From positions 1 through 6,265 of the forward strand of contig JAUIFT010000187.1 of the NCBI GenBank assembly GCA_030430345.1: 6,265 bases of DNA, read 5' to 3'. The notes beneath the pieces were generated by a model, which was not told the origin of the DNA, did no database searches, and saw only the letters and a list, made by a program, of their open reading frames with translations. Shown here one piece after another: positions 1 through 6,265 of the stretch; the first letter of the stretch is position 1; every line of letters begins with the position of its first letter. Source of the stretch: Calditrichia bacterium (lineage in GTDB: Bacteria > Calditrichota > Calditrichia > RBG-13-44-9 > J042). The translations under genes were made by a program, and so were the position numbers.

Positions 1-1496
1 GTTCCGATGATCATGAAAATAATGCCGTTGGTCTTCTGCATGAAGAGATGCGTCGCGCGGGCTCGATTATCATGAAAGCTGCCGATCAACATTCCCATTG
101 CCAGCATAGTTTGATGGGCATCCGGATGTCTTTTCGAGTAGCGATCTACGAATGCTCGTAAAAAAGCTTCCTGGATACATAAATCCTGAAATTTACCCAG
201 GTGCTCCTGGAGCGACTTCAGAGATTTGATCATTTTGCTCATTTCTTTTGCAGGATACAAACTGACGAAGAACTCAATCAGATAGCGCAATTTCTTACCG
301 GTAACCCGTAGGTCATGCAATGCTTCATCCGGCGATTGTTCATCGATAACGCTCCCTTCATCGATAAAATTTCGCCAGGTTTTATGCAATCGTTTATCCG
401 CAAATTTCTTTACCGGGATACTGGCATTCGGCGCCAGCAGGTCTTTCTCAAGAAATGTTTCCCAATCCCGGAGAACTTTCAAAAATTTTTCGGATCGCAT
501 TTCCTGATATACTGCAGATAACGTTTTTTTTCTTTCCCGTTTCAGATACTGGTAAAAGGGGGTCATCCCTGGTTTGAGTTCATCCGGTAACATAGCGAGG
601 AATTCCGGCTTACTGAGCAAATAGACATCAAGGTCCCGCAAATGATTCGTCATTTTTCCCACATAGGCAAAATCTGCTTTGAAGCGCAGGGTATTTTCAT
701 CCGGAAAAACTTTTTTCAATTGAGAGAGCGCTGAACGGGTTCGGCGAACGGCCACTCGAAAATCATGGACAAACTCCGTATCAATATCGGCAAAAATTCC
801 CGGTAAATTTTGTTTCATAACACCAAGCAAAAAACGCATTATTTCCCGTGCCGCACCAGCAGCAGACATTTCCGGGGTGATTTTCACTTTTAATTTGGAA
901 GAGTATCCGCCGGGGGTGTTGCCAAGCATTTCCAGCGCGCTATGCACCCAATAGTCCACAGAATGCGGATAGTTATGCTGCAACAGATATTCATCAACAT
1001 CACGGGTTTCGGCAAGATAGCCACGAACGGGCACCAGCTGGATCTGCCGGATGACACCTGGTTCCTGAGTATTTCCACCGGCATCAATCCACACTTCATG
1101 ATAGTTCAGGCGGGCAATCGTTTTTTCATCTTCATTGAGAATACGGAGTTTTTCGGTGCAGTGTTTTGCTTCAAACAAAGGAATGAGCGCGCGCATCTCT
1201 AAAATATCCGTCAAACTTTCTTTCAAACTGCTTTCCGGAAAATCCCAGGCATAAACGCCCCGCCGGCCCCATTTCAATTCCGCAATCGCTTCACCATCTT
1301 CATAAGCAGCCAGGGTCCAGACTTTCCCATCAAAGAATAACACACGATTTTTGTTATAGAGGCGCCAGTCGAATGTGTCGAAACACTGAAGCGTATCCGC
1401 CAAAACGCCATCAGTTTCGATCCGGAATGCCCGTTCCAGGAAAGAAGCGATGGCATTGTCATCCGGTGTATTTCTTAAATCGTAGAGATATTTCAT
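1..1496 (-). CDS. CYTH-like/CHAD domain protein, probable polyphosphate-binding protein (3' end beyond window)
   Basis: The frame is open from the ATG at 1496-1494 to the left edge: 498 codons without a stop. Residues about 215-498 are a CHAD domain, a helical bundle whose conserved His and basic residues bind polyphosphate. Both signature repeats are present: H244[10 protein letters not shown]254, and H394-D-L-R397 followed by K401-K-L-R-Y405. The helix motifs R287-D-L-D290 and L429[10 protein letters not shown] are also there. Residues about 1-200 look like a degenerate CYTH (triphosphate tunnel) domain: the D40-T-F-D-W-R-L-Y strand is recognisable, but the N-terminal ExExK metal/phosphate motif is absent, so catalysis is doubtful. 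The CHAD domain is nearly complete, so the stop should lie close outside the window. No good Shine-Dalgarno precedes the ATG (only GGAAAA about 13 nt upstream), but no other Met occurs before residue 101. It lies downstream of the polyphosphate kinase gene on the same strand. The CHAD call is firm; the CYTH call is moderate. Confidence 0.9.
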   Translation of the reverse strand, partial: MKYLYDLRNTPDDNAIASFLERAFRIETDGVLADTLQCFDTFDWRLYNKNRVLFFDGKVWTLAAYEDGEAIAELKWGRRGVYAWDFPESSLKESLTDILEMRALIPLFEAKHCTEKLRILNEDEKTIARLNYHEVWIDAGGNTQEPGVIRQIQLVPVRGYLAETRDVDEYLLQHNYPHSVDYWVHSALEMLGNTPGGYSSKLKVKITPEMSAAGAAREIMRFLLGVMKQNLPGIFADIDTEFVHDFRVAVRRTRSALSQLKKVFPDENTLRFKADFAYVGKMTNHLRDLDVYLLSKPEFLAMLPDELKPGMTPFYQYLKRERKKTLSAVYQEMRSEKFLKVLRDWETFLEKDLLAPNASIPVKKFADKRLHKTWRNFIDEGSVIDEQSPDEALHDLRVTGKKLRYLIEFFVSLYPAKEMSKMIKSLKSLQEHLGKFQDLCIQEAFLRAFVDRYSKRHPDAHQTMLAMGMLIGSFHDNRARATHLFMQKTNGIIFMIIG

Positions 1497-1512
1497 ATAC
1501 GCTTATTTTTCC

Positions 1513-1534
1513 AACATTTTAGCCGGCGAATGTT
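1513..1534. repeat. Short inverted repeat upstream of the CHAD gene
   Basis: Perfect 6-bp arms AACATT (1513-1518) and AATGTT (1529-1534) flank a 10-base centre containing the palindrome GCCGGC (1522-1527). It ends 17 bp before the CHAD start codon, so it would lie in the leader of that mRNA. It could be a small operator or a leader hairpin. No T-tract follows on either strand, so it does not look like an intrinsic terminator for the upstream PPK2 gene. The arms are short enough to arise by chance. Confidence 0.3.
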
Positions 1535-1643
1535 ACCGATGATAAAGAAAACAAGATTCCTAATAAATACATCAAGCAGCAAAGCGAGTTACAATCAGAC
1601 TACATTTACATTAAAATTCAATTTCACCAGTGATAAAATGCAG

Positions 1644-3137
1644 CTACTTTTTTGCCAGTTTTGCTTCGATTGCATCGATGACTGTTTTTAATGCTTTCAA
1701 ACGGGCAAAGTATTTTGAATTAGCTTCGATGATCGTCCAGGGCGCCAGCGGGGTGCTGGTCCGGAAGAGCATTTCATCGACTGCCTGCAGGTAAACATCC
1801 CACTTTTCCCGATTGCGCCAATCCTCTTCGGTTAACTTCCACTGTTTATCAGGATCTTTCTCCCGCAACTGGAATCGCTGCAGCTGTTCTTCCTGATCGA
1901 TATGCAGCCAGAATTTTACCAGTACTGTCCCATAGTTGACCAATTGTTCTTCAAACTCATTGATTTCCCGGTAAGCACGCTTCCATTCCGTAGCGCTGCA
2001 AAACCCTTCGACCCGCTCCACCATCACCCGGCCGTACCAGGTTCGGTCAAAAATCGCAATATGCCCGGCCTTGGGAATTTCTTTCCAAAACCGCCAGAGG
2101 TAGTGATGACGTTTTTCGATATCATTCGGGGCGGCAATCGGAATCACATCATATCCGCGGGGATCCAGGTTCCCAGTAACCCGTCGAATATTCCCCCCCT
2201 TGCCAGCAGCGTCCCAACCTTCATAACAAATAACAACTGGCATCCGGCGCTTGTAAACCTCATGTTCCAGTTCCCGTATACGGTTCTGATAAGCATCCAA
2301 TTGTTTCACATATTCCGGCCGCTCGATTGTTTTCGAAAGATCAATGCCACTGAGAATGGACACTTGCATGTCCTTCATTCCGGCGTCTGTTTCTTCCGTA
2401 GAGCGCTCTGCGCTTTGCGCCGTTCTTACCTCATTTACTTTTCGTTCTACGGCTTCAACAACCCGCTTAAAAATTTTCAGCACGGCAAAGCGGCGATTAT
2501 TCGCCTCGACAATTCTCCATGGTGCATACTCCGAGTCTGTTTTACTGAGCAGCATTTCCGTAAAGCGAATGTAAGTGTTATATTTTCGATGCTTTTTCCA
2601 GTCCGTTTTAGTTATCCGCCAGGAGGTCGCATCATTGGCCAGCAATTTATCGAAGCGTCTCTTTTGTTCATCTTTGGATATATGCAGAAAAAACTTCAGG
2701 ATGAGGCAACCGCTGTCGGCCAGTTGCCGCTCAAAACTGTTGATTTCCTGAATCCTCTGCTGCCATTCACTTTCCGAGAATTTTTTTGTTTCCGGGTTAT
2801 AAATTAACTCATTGTACCAACTGCGGTCGAAAATGGTCATACGGCCACGGGCCGGCGTCTTGGTCCAAAACCGCCAAAGGTACGGGCGAAACCGTTCTTC
2901 TTCGGTTGGCGGATTGATGGTATGCACTGAAAAACGCCGCGGGTCCAAATTAAGGATCAGGCGATTGATCAAGGTGCCTTTTCCGGAACCACTCCAGCCT
3001 TCAAAAACAACAATGATCGGGATTTTAAGCTCGATGGCTTCCCGCTGTAAGCGCGCCAGTTGTTTTTCCAGCGGCTCTTTTTCCAGCTTGTAATCGTCGC
3101 GGGAAACTTTTCTGGATAAGTCAATTTGATTCAGCAT
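1644..3137 (-). CDS. Polyphosphate:AMP phosphotransferase (tandem-domain PPK2, class II)
   Basis: A 497-residue cytosolic enzyme predicted to transfer a phosphate from polyphosphate to AMP, giving ADP. Two PPK2 domains lie in tandem. Domain 1 (about 15-235) has Walker A G47-W-S-G-S-G-K-G-T55, lid/helix P76-P-T-E-E-E then Y86-L-W-R-F-W91, and Walker B D104-R-S-W-Y108. Domain 2 (about 270-492) has Walker A G307-W-D-A-A-G-K-G-G315, A336-P-N-D-I-E then Y346-L-W-R-F-W351, and Walker B D364-R-T-W-Y368. A charged, poorly conserved linker (about 236-256) joins them. Domain 2 matches the canonical GxDxxGKG pattern; in domain 1 the Asp is Ser49, so domain 2 is the likelier catalytic half. Length and two-domain order fit the polyphosphate:AMP phosphotransferase family; AMP preference is inferred from this architecture. 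The start is supported by AAAGGA (3145-3150) 7 nt before the ATG. It follows the GNAT gene by 40 bp and probably shares its transcript. Confidence 0.93.
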   Translation of the reverse strand: MLNQIDLSRKVSRDDYKLEKEPLEKQLARLQREAIELKIPIIVVFEGWSGSGKGTLINRLILNLDPRRFSVHTINPPTEEERFRPYLWRFWTKTPARGRMTIFDRSWYNELIYNPETKKFSESEWQQRIQEINSFERQLADSGCLILKFFLHISKDEQKRRFDKLLANDATSWRITKTDWKKHRKYNTYIRFTEMLLSKTDSEYAPWRIVEANNRRFAVLKIFKRVVEAVERKVNEVRTAQSAERSTEETDAGMKDMQVSILSGIDLSKTIERPEYVKQLDAYQNRIRELEHEVYKRRMPVVICYEGWDAAGKGGNIRRVTGNLDPRGYDVIPIAAPNDIEKRHHYLWRFWKEIPKAGHIAIFDRTWYGRVMVERVEGFCSATEWKRAYREINEFEEQLVNYGTVLVKFWLHIDQEEQLQRFQLREKDPDKQWKLTEEDWRNREKWDVYLQAVDEMLFRTSTPLAPWTIIEANSKYFARLKALKTVIDAIEAKLAKK

Positions 3138-3144
3138 GATTAGA

Positions 3145-3150
3145 TCCTTT
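3145..3150 (-). promoter_or_regulatory. Ribosome binding site of the PPK2 gene
   Basis: Read on the minus strand this is AAAGGA, 7 nt before the ATG at 3137. It lies in the 40-bp gap after the GNAT stop codon, so the PPK2 gene has its own translation signal within the presumed shared mRNA. Confidence 0.6.
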
Positions 3151-3177
3151 GTGAATATCTACAAGTTAAACCGCAAA

Positions 3178-3708
3178 CTATCGGCTGCGCAACCATTCGT
3201 CCCGGGTAATTTGCATGTGATAATAACTCCACTTCTTATCACCAATGCTACAGGCTTCATCGATCGTTTTTACCGTGCGAAAACCGGTTTTTTTATAACA
3301 GGCAATTGCTGCCATGTTAAAAATGACCACATTCAGGGTTATTAACTGCAGATTTAAAGTCTGAAAACCGTAGCGAAGTATTTCCTCTACCATTCGAGTG
3401 CCATAGCCTTTCCCCTGCTCCGCCCGCTCCCCGACAAGCACCCGGCTAATATGCCCATGCCCTTCGGCATCATCTTTCAGGGACAATTCAATATGTCCGA
3501 GTATGCGGGTTGGTTGCCCTCCCGACACCCTGAATATATGATATTTTCCGGGTTCTCTCGCTGCTGTTGAGAAGAACTCCTCAAGCTTTTGCAGCGTTAA
3601 CGGGTATGAAAAAGAATGGCCGCTCCATTGCACCAAATCAGCTTCGGAAGTAATCCAACCAAGTAGACGGGGAATATCTTCCCGTTTAAATGGCTGAAGT
3701 TCAATCAT
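3178..3708 (-). CDS. GNAT family N-acetyltransferase
   Basis: A 176-residue single-domain acetyltransferase that should use acetyl-CoA to acylate an amine; the substrate cannot be read from the sequence. Motif A is clear: strand S88-R-V-L-V-G followed by the pyrophosphate-binding loop Q98-G-K-G-Y-G103 and its helix. The motif B region N131-M-A-A-I-A-C-Y138 and K139-K-T-G-F143 is the usual end of the fold. The N-terminal pattern (I2-E-L-Q-P-F-K-R-E-D-I, then a W18 helix) resembles RimJ/RimL-type and related small-molecule or protein N-acetyltransferases. Length is normal. GGAGAC (3715-3720 on the minus strand) sits about 6 nt before the ATG and supports the start. It is the first gene of the minus-strand run and is transcribed divergently from htpG. 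Whether it modifies a protein of this neighbourhood is unknown. Confidence 0.88.
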   Translation of the reverse strand: MIELQPFKREDIPRLLGWITSEADLVQWSGHSFSYPLTLQKLEEFFSTAAREPGKYHIFRVSGGQPTRILGHIELSLKDDAEGHGHISRVLVGERAEQGKGYGTRMVEEILRYGFQTLNLQLITLNVVIFNMAAIACYKKTGFRTVKTIDEACSIGDKKWSYYHMQITRDEWLRSR

Positions 3709-3714
3709 CGAAAC

Positions 3715-3720
3715 GTCTCC
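3715..3720 (-). promoter_or_regulatory. Ribosome binding site of the GNAT gene
   Basis: Reads GGAGAC on the minus strand, 6 nt before the ATG at 3708. The GGAG core and spacing support this start. Confidence 0.6.
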
Positions 3721-3738
3721 ATATTTTTATAAGTCTAT

Positions 3739-3766
3739 AAAATACACAAAAAAGAAAAGATAGCAA
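3739..3766 (-). promoter_or_regulatory. Possible sigma70-type promoter for the GNAT-PPK2 run
   Basis: On the minus strand a TTGCTA (3766-3761) is followed after 16 bp by TATTTT (3744-3739). Both are imperfect matches to the -35 and -10 consensus, and the surrounding DNA is strongly A/T-rich, so chance matches are likely. The position fits: transcription would begin about 25 nt before the GNAT start codon. Confidence 0.3.
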
Positions 3767-3810
3767 ACAACTAATCGCGAAGCCGCTTTCAAAAAACTAT
3801 TTTACATCAC

Positions 3811-3839
3811 TTGATATCTCCTCACAAAAATTTTAAATT
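3811..3839 (+). promoter_or_regulatory. Probable sigma70-type promoter of htpG
   Basis: TTGATA (3811-3816; five of six matches to TTGACA) is followed after exactly 17 bp by TAAATT (3834-3839; four of six matches to TATAAT). This would give a leader of roughly 75-80 nt. No CIRCE element (TTAGCACTC-N9-GAGTGCTAA) and no clear sigma32-type pair is visible between 3709 and 3921, so heat control, if present, uses something not recognisable here. A short inverted repeat TTACA/TGTAA (3870-3874 and 3882-3886) lies inside the leader. Confidence 0.45.
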
Positions 3840-3913
3840 AGCGCGCTTTATTCTTAACGATGAATAACATTACAGTTTTATTGTAAGCGTTTGACTTTTA
3901 TCCACAAAGCGCC

Positions 3914-3919
3914 AGGAGG
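3914..3919 (+). promoter_or_regulatory. Strong Shine-Dalgarno of htpG; favours the second ATG
   Basis: A full AGGAGG lies only 2 nt before the ATG at 3922 but 5 nt before the next, in-frame ATG at 3925. The usual spacing makes 3925 the likelier start, giving a protein that begins Met-Ser-Glu-Lys-Lys. Confidence 0.7.
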
Positions 3920-3924
3920 AAATG

Positions 3925-5853
3925 ATGAGCGAGAAAAAAGATAAAAAGACAACCAAAGCAGCTGCGGCGGAAAAAGCTGCGCCAAAGAAGAAAGCCGCCG
4001 GCAAAAAGAAAAGTAATGCCGAGCAATTTGAGTATCAGGCGGAATTACAGCAATTGCTCCACCTGATTGTTCACTCCTTATATACACATCCGGAAATTTT
4101 TCTCCGGGAGTTAATTTCCAATGCCTCCGATGCATTGAACAAAATCCGTTTCCGTTTGCTGACCGATAAAAATGTGCAGGATCCCGAGGCGGAAATGAGT
4201 ATTAAGATCAGCATCGATTCCGAGAAAAAATTTCTGACCATTGAAGACAGTGGCATCGGGATGACCCGTGATGATCTGATTAACCGCATCGGCACCGTTG
4301 CCAGTTCCGGCACGCTGGAGTTTGTGAAGCAACTGAAAAAAAATAAGAATAATGTCGACGGCAACTTGATCGGACAATTCGGGGTTGGTTTTTACTCCGT
4401 TTTTATGGTAACGGATCTGGTCACCATCGAAACCCGCCACGCGGAGAAAGATGGCAAAGGATATCGCTGGCAATCAGACGGCCGGGGCACATACACTATC
4501 GAAGAGATTGATAAAGCGACCCGGGGAACGAAGATATCTTTCCGCCTGAATGACGCCTCCCAGGAATTTACCGAACCGCATCGCATCCGGCACGTCATTA
4601 ATAAGTACTCAAACTTCGTCGATTTTCCGATTTTCCTGAATGATGAAGAAGTTAACAAGGTTAGCGCTTTATGGCATCGCCAGAAGAGTGACATAACCGA
4701 TGAAGAGCGCTCGGAATTCTACAAATTTATTTCCAACGACTACGCTGATCCGCTCGCCCATCTTCACCTTTCCATCGAAGGCGTGGTAAATTTCAAATCG
4801 ATTGTGTTTATTCCCAACACACCTCCCTCACCATTCTTCCGTCCGGATGAAGAGAAGTCCCTGCAACTGTATTCTAACAAGATTTTTATACAGGATGATT
4901 GCAAGGAATTATTGCCGGACTATCTGCGGTTTTTGAAAGGTGTTGTGGACACGGAAGATCTTCCCCTGAATGTATCCCGGGAAGTTACCCAGAACAGCCC
5001 GACGATGATAAAAATCAAAAACACCCTGGTTAGCAAAGTGTTCAGTTTTCTCGAAGACTTATCCCGCAAGGAACCGGAAAAATTCCGCACTTTCTACAAA
5101 AATTTCGGGAACATTTTCAAGATGGGTATCAACAGTGATTTCAGTAACCGGGAGCGCCTGATCAATTTGTTGCATTTCTCCACAACCCGCACCGAAGGCG
5201 AAGAAATGGTATCACTGAAAGAGTACTGTGAGCGCATGGCGGAAGGGCAGAATGAGATTTATTATCTTTCCGGCGAACAGAAAGAGCGCTTGTTAAACAA
5301 TCCGAATCTTGAGTATTTCCGCAAGAAAGAGATCGAAGTGCTGCTCTTAACCGAGCCAGCGGATATTTTCATTGTGCCGTCTATCGGTGAGTATGAGAAG
5401 AAACCGTTGAAATCCATTGATAAAGCGGATATCGATCTAAAAAAAGATGGCGATGATGATTCCGCACTTAAGGAAAATCTGGCCAGTGCACTGATCGAGG
5501 TTTTTAAAGAGGCGCTGGGCGATAAAGTGGAAGATGTGATTGAATCGAAGCGCCTGGTCGATTCCCCGGCAACATTGGTGATTGGCAAAGAGGGCATGGA
5601 TACCCAAATGGAAAAGATGATGCGCATGATGCAGCAGGACTTTGCCGGCGGTAAACGTATCCTGGAAATCAACACTTCTCACCCGCTCATCAAAAACCTC
5701 TCAAGACTAAATATGGGCAGCAGCACCGATCCTTTATTACGGAAGTCGATCCTGCAGATTTATGAAGGGGCGCTTCTGATGGAAGGCAGCTTGAACTCCC
5801 CGGGTGATTTTATTAAACGAATGACAGAAATTATGACTGAAGCAACGAAATAA
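3925..5853 (+). CDS. htpG: HtpG, bacterial Hsp90 molecular chaperone
   Basis: A cytosolic ATP-dependent dimeric chaperone that remodels client proteins, usually with DnaK. Numbering is from the ATG at 3922; the ATG at 3925 (Met2) is preferred for Shine-Dalgarno spacing, giving 642 residues. The N-terminal GHKL ATPase domain (about 33-248) has the catalytic Glu in F60-L-R-E63-L-I-S-N67-A-S-D70, the nucleotide-binding D109-S-G-I-G-M114 and the lid/glycine motif G151-Q-F-G-V-G-F-Y-S159. The middle domain (about 260-510) carries the gamma-phosphate-contacting Arg in L349-N-V-S-R353-E. An acidic stretch around 500-513 leads to the C-terminal dimerisation domain (about 515-643). No long eukaryotic-type charged linker and no MEEVD tail are seen, as expected for bacteria. 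Unusual is residues 3-32: a tail with 12 Lys against 3 acidic residues, plus many Ala, ahead of the conserved start. The family is usually about 620-640 residues, so the tail accounts for the extra length. It ends just before a strong terminator and is probably monocistronic. Confidence 0.97.
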   Translation: MSEKKDKKTTKAAAAEKAAPKKKAAGKKKSNAEQFEYQAELQQLLHLIVHSLYTHPEIFLRELISNASDALNKIRFRLLTDKNVQDPEAEMSIKISIDSEKKFLTIEDSGIGMTRDDLINRIGTVASSGTLEFVKQLKKNKNNVDGNLIGQFGVGFYSVFMVTDLVTIETRHAEKDGKGYRWQSDGRGTYTIEEIDKATRGTKISFRLNDASQEFTEPHRIRHVINKYSNFVDFPIFLNDEEVNKVSALWHRQKSDITDEERSEFYKFISNDYADPLAHLHLSIEGVVNFKSIVFIPNTPPSPFFRPDEEKSLQLYSNKIFIQDDCKELLPDYLRFLKGVVDTEDLPLNVSREVTQNSPTMIKIKNTLVSKVFSFLEDLSRKEPEKFRTFYKNFGNIFKMGINSDFSNRERLINLLHFSTTRTEGEEMVSLKEYCERMAEGQNEIYYLSGEQKERLLNNPNLEYFRKKEIEVLLLTEPADIFIVPSIGEYEKKPLKSIDKADIDLKKDGDDDSALKENLASALIEVFKEALGDKVEDVIESKRLVDSPATLVIGKEGMDTQMEKMMRMMQQDFAGGKRILEINTSHPLIKNLSRLNMGSSTDPLLRKSILQIYEGALLMEGSLNSPGDFIKRMTEIMTEATK

Positions 5854-5882
5854 AAAAAGGCGGCCGGATGGCCGCCTTTTTT
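5853..5882. terminator. Bidirectional intrinsic terminator
   Basis: A perfect GC stem GGCGGCC (5859-5865) / GGCCGCC (5870-5876) closes a GGAT loop. It is flanked by six A on the left (5853-5858) and six T on the right (5877-5882), which extend the stem to 13 bp. The T-run terminates htpG on the plus strand. Read from the other strand, the A-run becomes a T-run, so the same hairpin can terminate the converging gene whose stop is at 5918-5916. The first A overlaps the last base of the htpG stop codon. Confidence 0.93.
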
Positions 5883-5915
5883 ATTAGCAGTTGGCTGTGG
5901 TGCTATCACTTTAAT

Positions 5916-6265
5916 TTATTGTAGTTTTGGGGGACGGAGGCGATCCGGCAGGGGGTAATCCAAAGGCAGCATATCCGCAAAACGCTCCCTCCCCCAGCGG
6001 CCGTAACGAATGACCGTCTCATAGGTATAACCAGACAAATTCACCCGGATGGAATCCTGGGTCAGGTCAATAAATGATAACTGAATATCTTTGCCGGTTA
6101 ACTCATCCTTTTCATTCATATAACGCACTTCCAGGTAATCGGAGAAATGCAGCTGCAGCTCATCTTTGTCCATTTCCGAGTAACTGAACATTCTTTCCTG
6201 CCAGTCTTTATGAACGTAGGGGAAGCGGGTAAAAGTAGCTTCCATCCCTTTTGTGTTGGCAGTAT
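5916..6265 (-). CDS. Hypothetical protein (5' end may lie beyond window)
   Basis: An open frame converging on htpG, stopping at TAA (5918-5916). The first Met in the window is at 6245, giving 109 residues. However, the GGG next to that ATG is too close to act as a Shine-Dalgarno, and the frame stays open to the right edge (Thr-Ala-Asn-Thr-Lys-Gly before Met), so the true start is probably outside the window. The visible part is rich in charged and aromatic residues (for example F-P-Y-V-H-K-D-W and G-Y-T-Y-E-T-V-I-R-Y-G-R-W-G-R), with alternating patterns that suggest beta strands. It ends in a proline-rich tail (D-Y-P-L-P-D-R-L-R-P-P-K-L-Q). No membrane segment, catalytic motif or family is recognised. 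The well-placed shared terminator 33 bp beyond the stop supports a real gene. Function is unknown. Confidence 0.65.
   Translation of the reverse strand, partial: TANTKGMEATFTRFPYVHKDWQERMFSYSEMDKDELQLHFSDYLEVRYMNEKDELTGKDIQLSFIDLTQDSIRVNLSGYTYETVIRYGRWGRERFADMLPLDYPLPDRLRPPKLQ

Noticed and set aside
942..1202. An 86-codon plus-strand frame, and a 69-codon minus-strand frame at 890-1099
   Set aside because: Both overlap the continuous CYTH-like/CHAD reading frame, whose signature motifs run through the region in a different frame.
1902..2807. A 301-codon open frame on the plus strand
   Set aside because: It lies wholly antisense to the PPK2 gene, which shows all catalytic motifs of both domains. 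Its translation has no recognisable domain and there is no convincing Shine-Dalgarno, so it is a shadow frame.
3709..3921. CIRCE operator or riboswitch/RNA thermometer upstream of htpG
   Set aside because: No TTAGCACTC-N9-GAGTGCTAA element is present, and no convincing structure sequesters the AGGAGG. The visible inverted repeat has only 5-bp arms.
3928..4017. A possible frameshift or misassembly creating the Lys/Ala-rich start of HtpG
   Set aside because: The frame is continuous from a strong Shine-Dalgarno through the tail into the conserved domain, and no better start lies at the domain boundary. The tail is taken as real.
4071..4473. Minus-strand frames of 97 and 120 codons inside htpG
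   Set aside because: They are antisense to the highly conserved ATPase domain of HtpG and resemble no protein family.
5262..5682. Minus-strand frames of 137 and 81 codons near the 3' end of htpG
   Set aside because: They are antisense to the HtpG middle and C-terminal domains. The Ser/Phe-rich composition is what reverse reading of Lys/Glu-rich codons gives.
1..6265. Mobile elements, CRISPR arrays, tRNA genes or defence systems
   Set aside because: No transposase or integrase motif, terminal repeats, regularly spaced repeats or tRNA-like sequence was seen. The genes are all metabolic, chaperone or unknown.

Overview
This is a chromosomal window of five protein-coding genes from a bacterium of moderate base composition. 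Shine-Dalgarno sequences are clear in front of three of them. No mobile element, CRISPR array, tRNA or rRNA was seen. Taxonomy cannot be settled from one window. A bacterial Hsp90 without a long charged linker, a tandem-domain PPK2 and a CYTH-like/CHAD protein together fit a Gram-negative-type environmental lineage. An FCB-type group such as Calditrichota is a low-confidence guess from the style of the proteins.

Layout. Positions 1-3708 carry three minus-strand genes, in transcription order: a GNAT acetyltransferase (3708-3178), a tandem-domain PPK2 polyphosphate:AMP phosphotransferase (3137-1644), and a CYTH-like/CHAD protein (1496 to beyond the left edge). The first two are 40 bp apart and probably co-transcribed. 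The CHAD gene follows after 147 bp, with an inverted repeat just upstream of its start. Positions 3709-3924 form a divergent promoter region. Positions 3925-5853 encode HtpG (Hsp90) on the plus strand, with an unusual Lys/Ala-rich N-terminal tail. A strong hairpin at 5853-5882 can terminate transcription in both directions between htpG and a converging minus-strand gene of unknown function (5916 to the right edge).

How the genes may work together. The PPK2 enzyme uses polyphosphate to phosphorylate AMP, and CHAD domains are known polyphosphate binders, so the left side looks like a small polyphosphate-handling cluster. HtpG, an ATP-dependent chaperone, is transcribed divergently. Polyphosphate is itself linked to protein-folding stress, so the neighbourhood is suggestive, but a shared function is inference only. 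Nothing here amounts to a clearly undescribed system. The points most worth a second look are the degenerate CYTH-like half of the CHAD protein, the polycationic HtpG tail and the PPK2-CHAD pairing.
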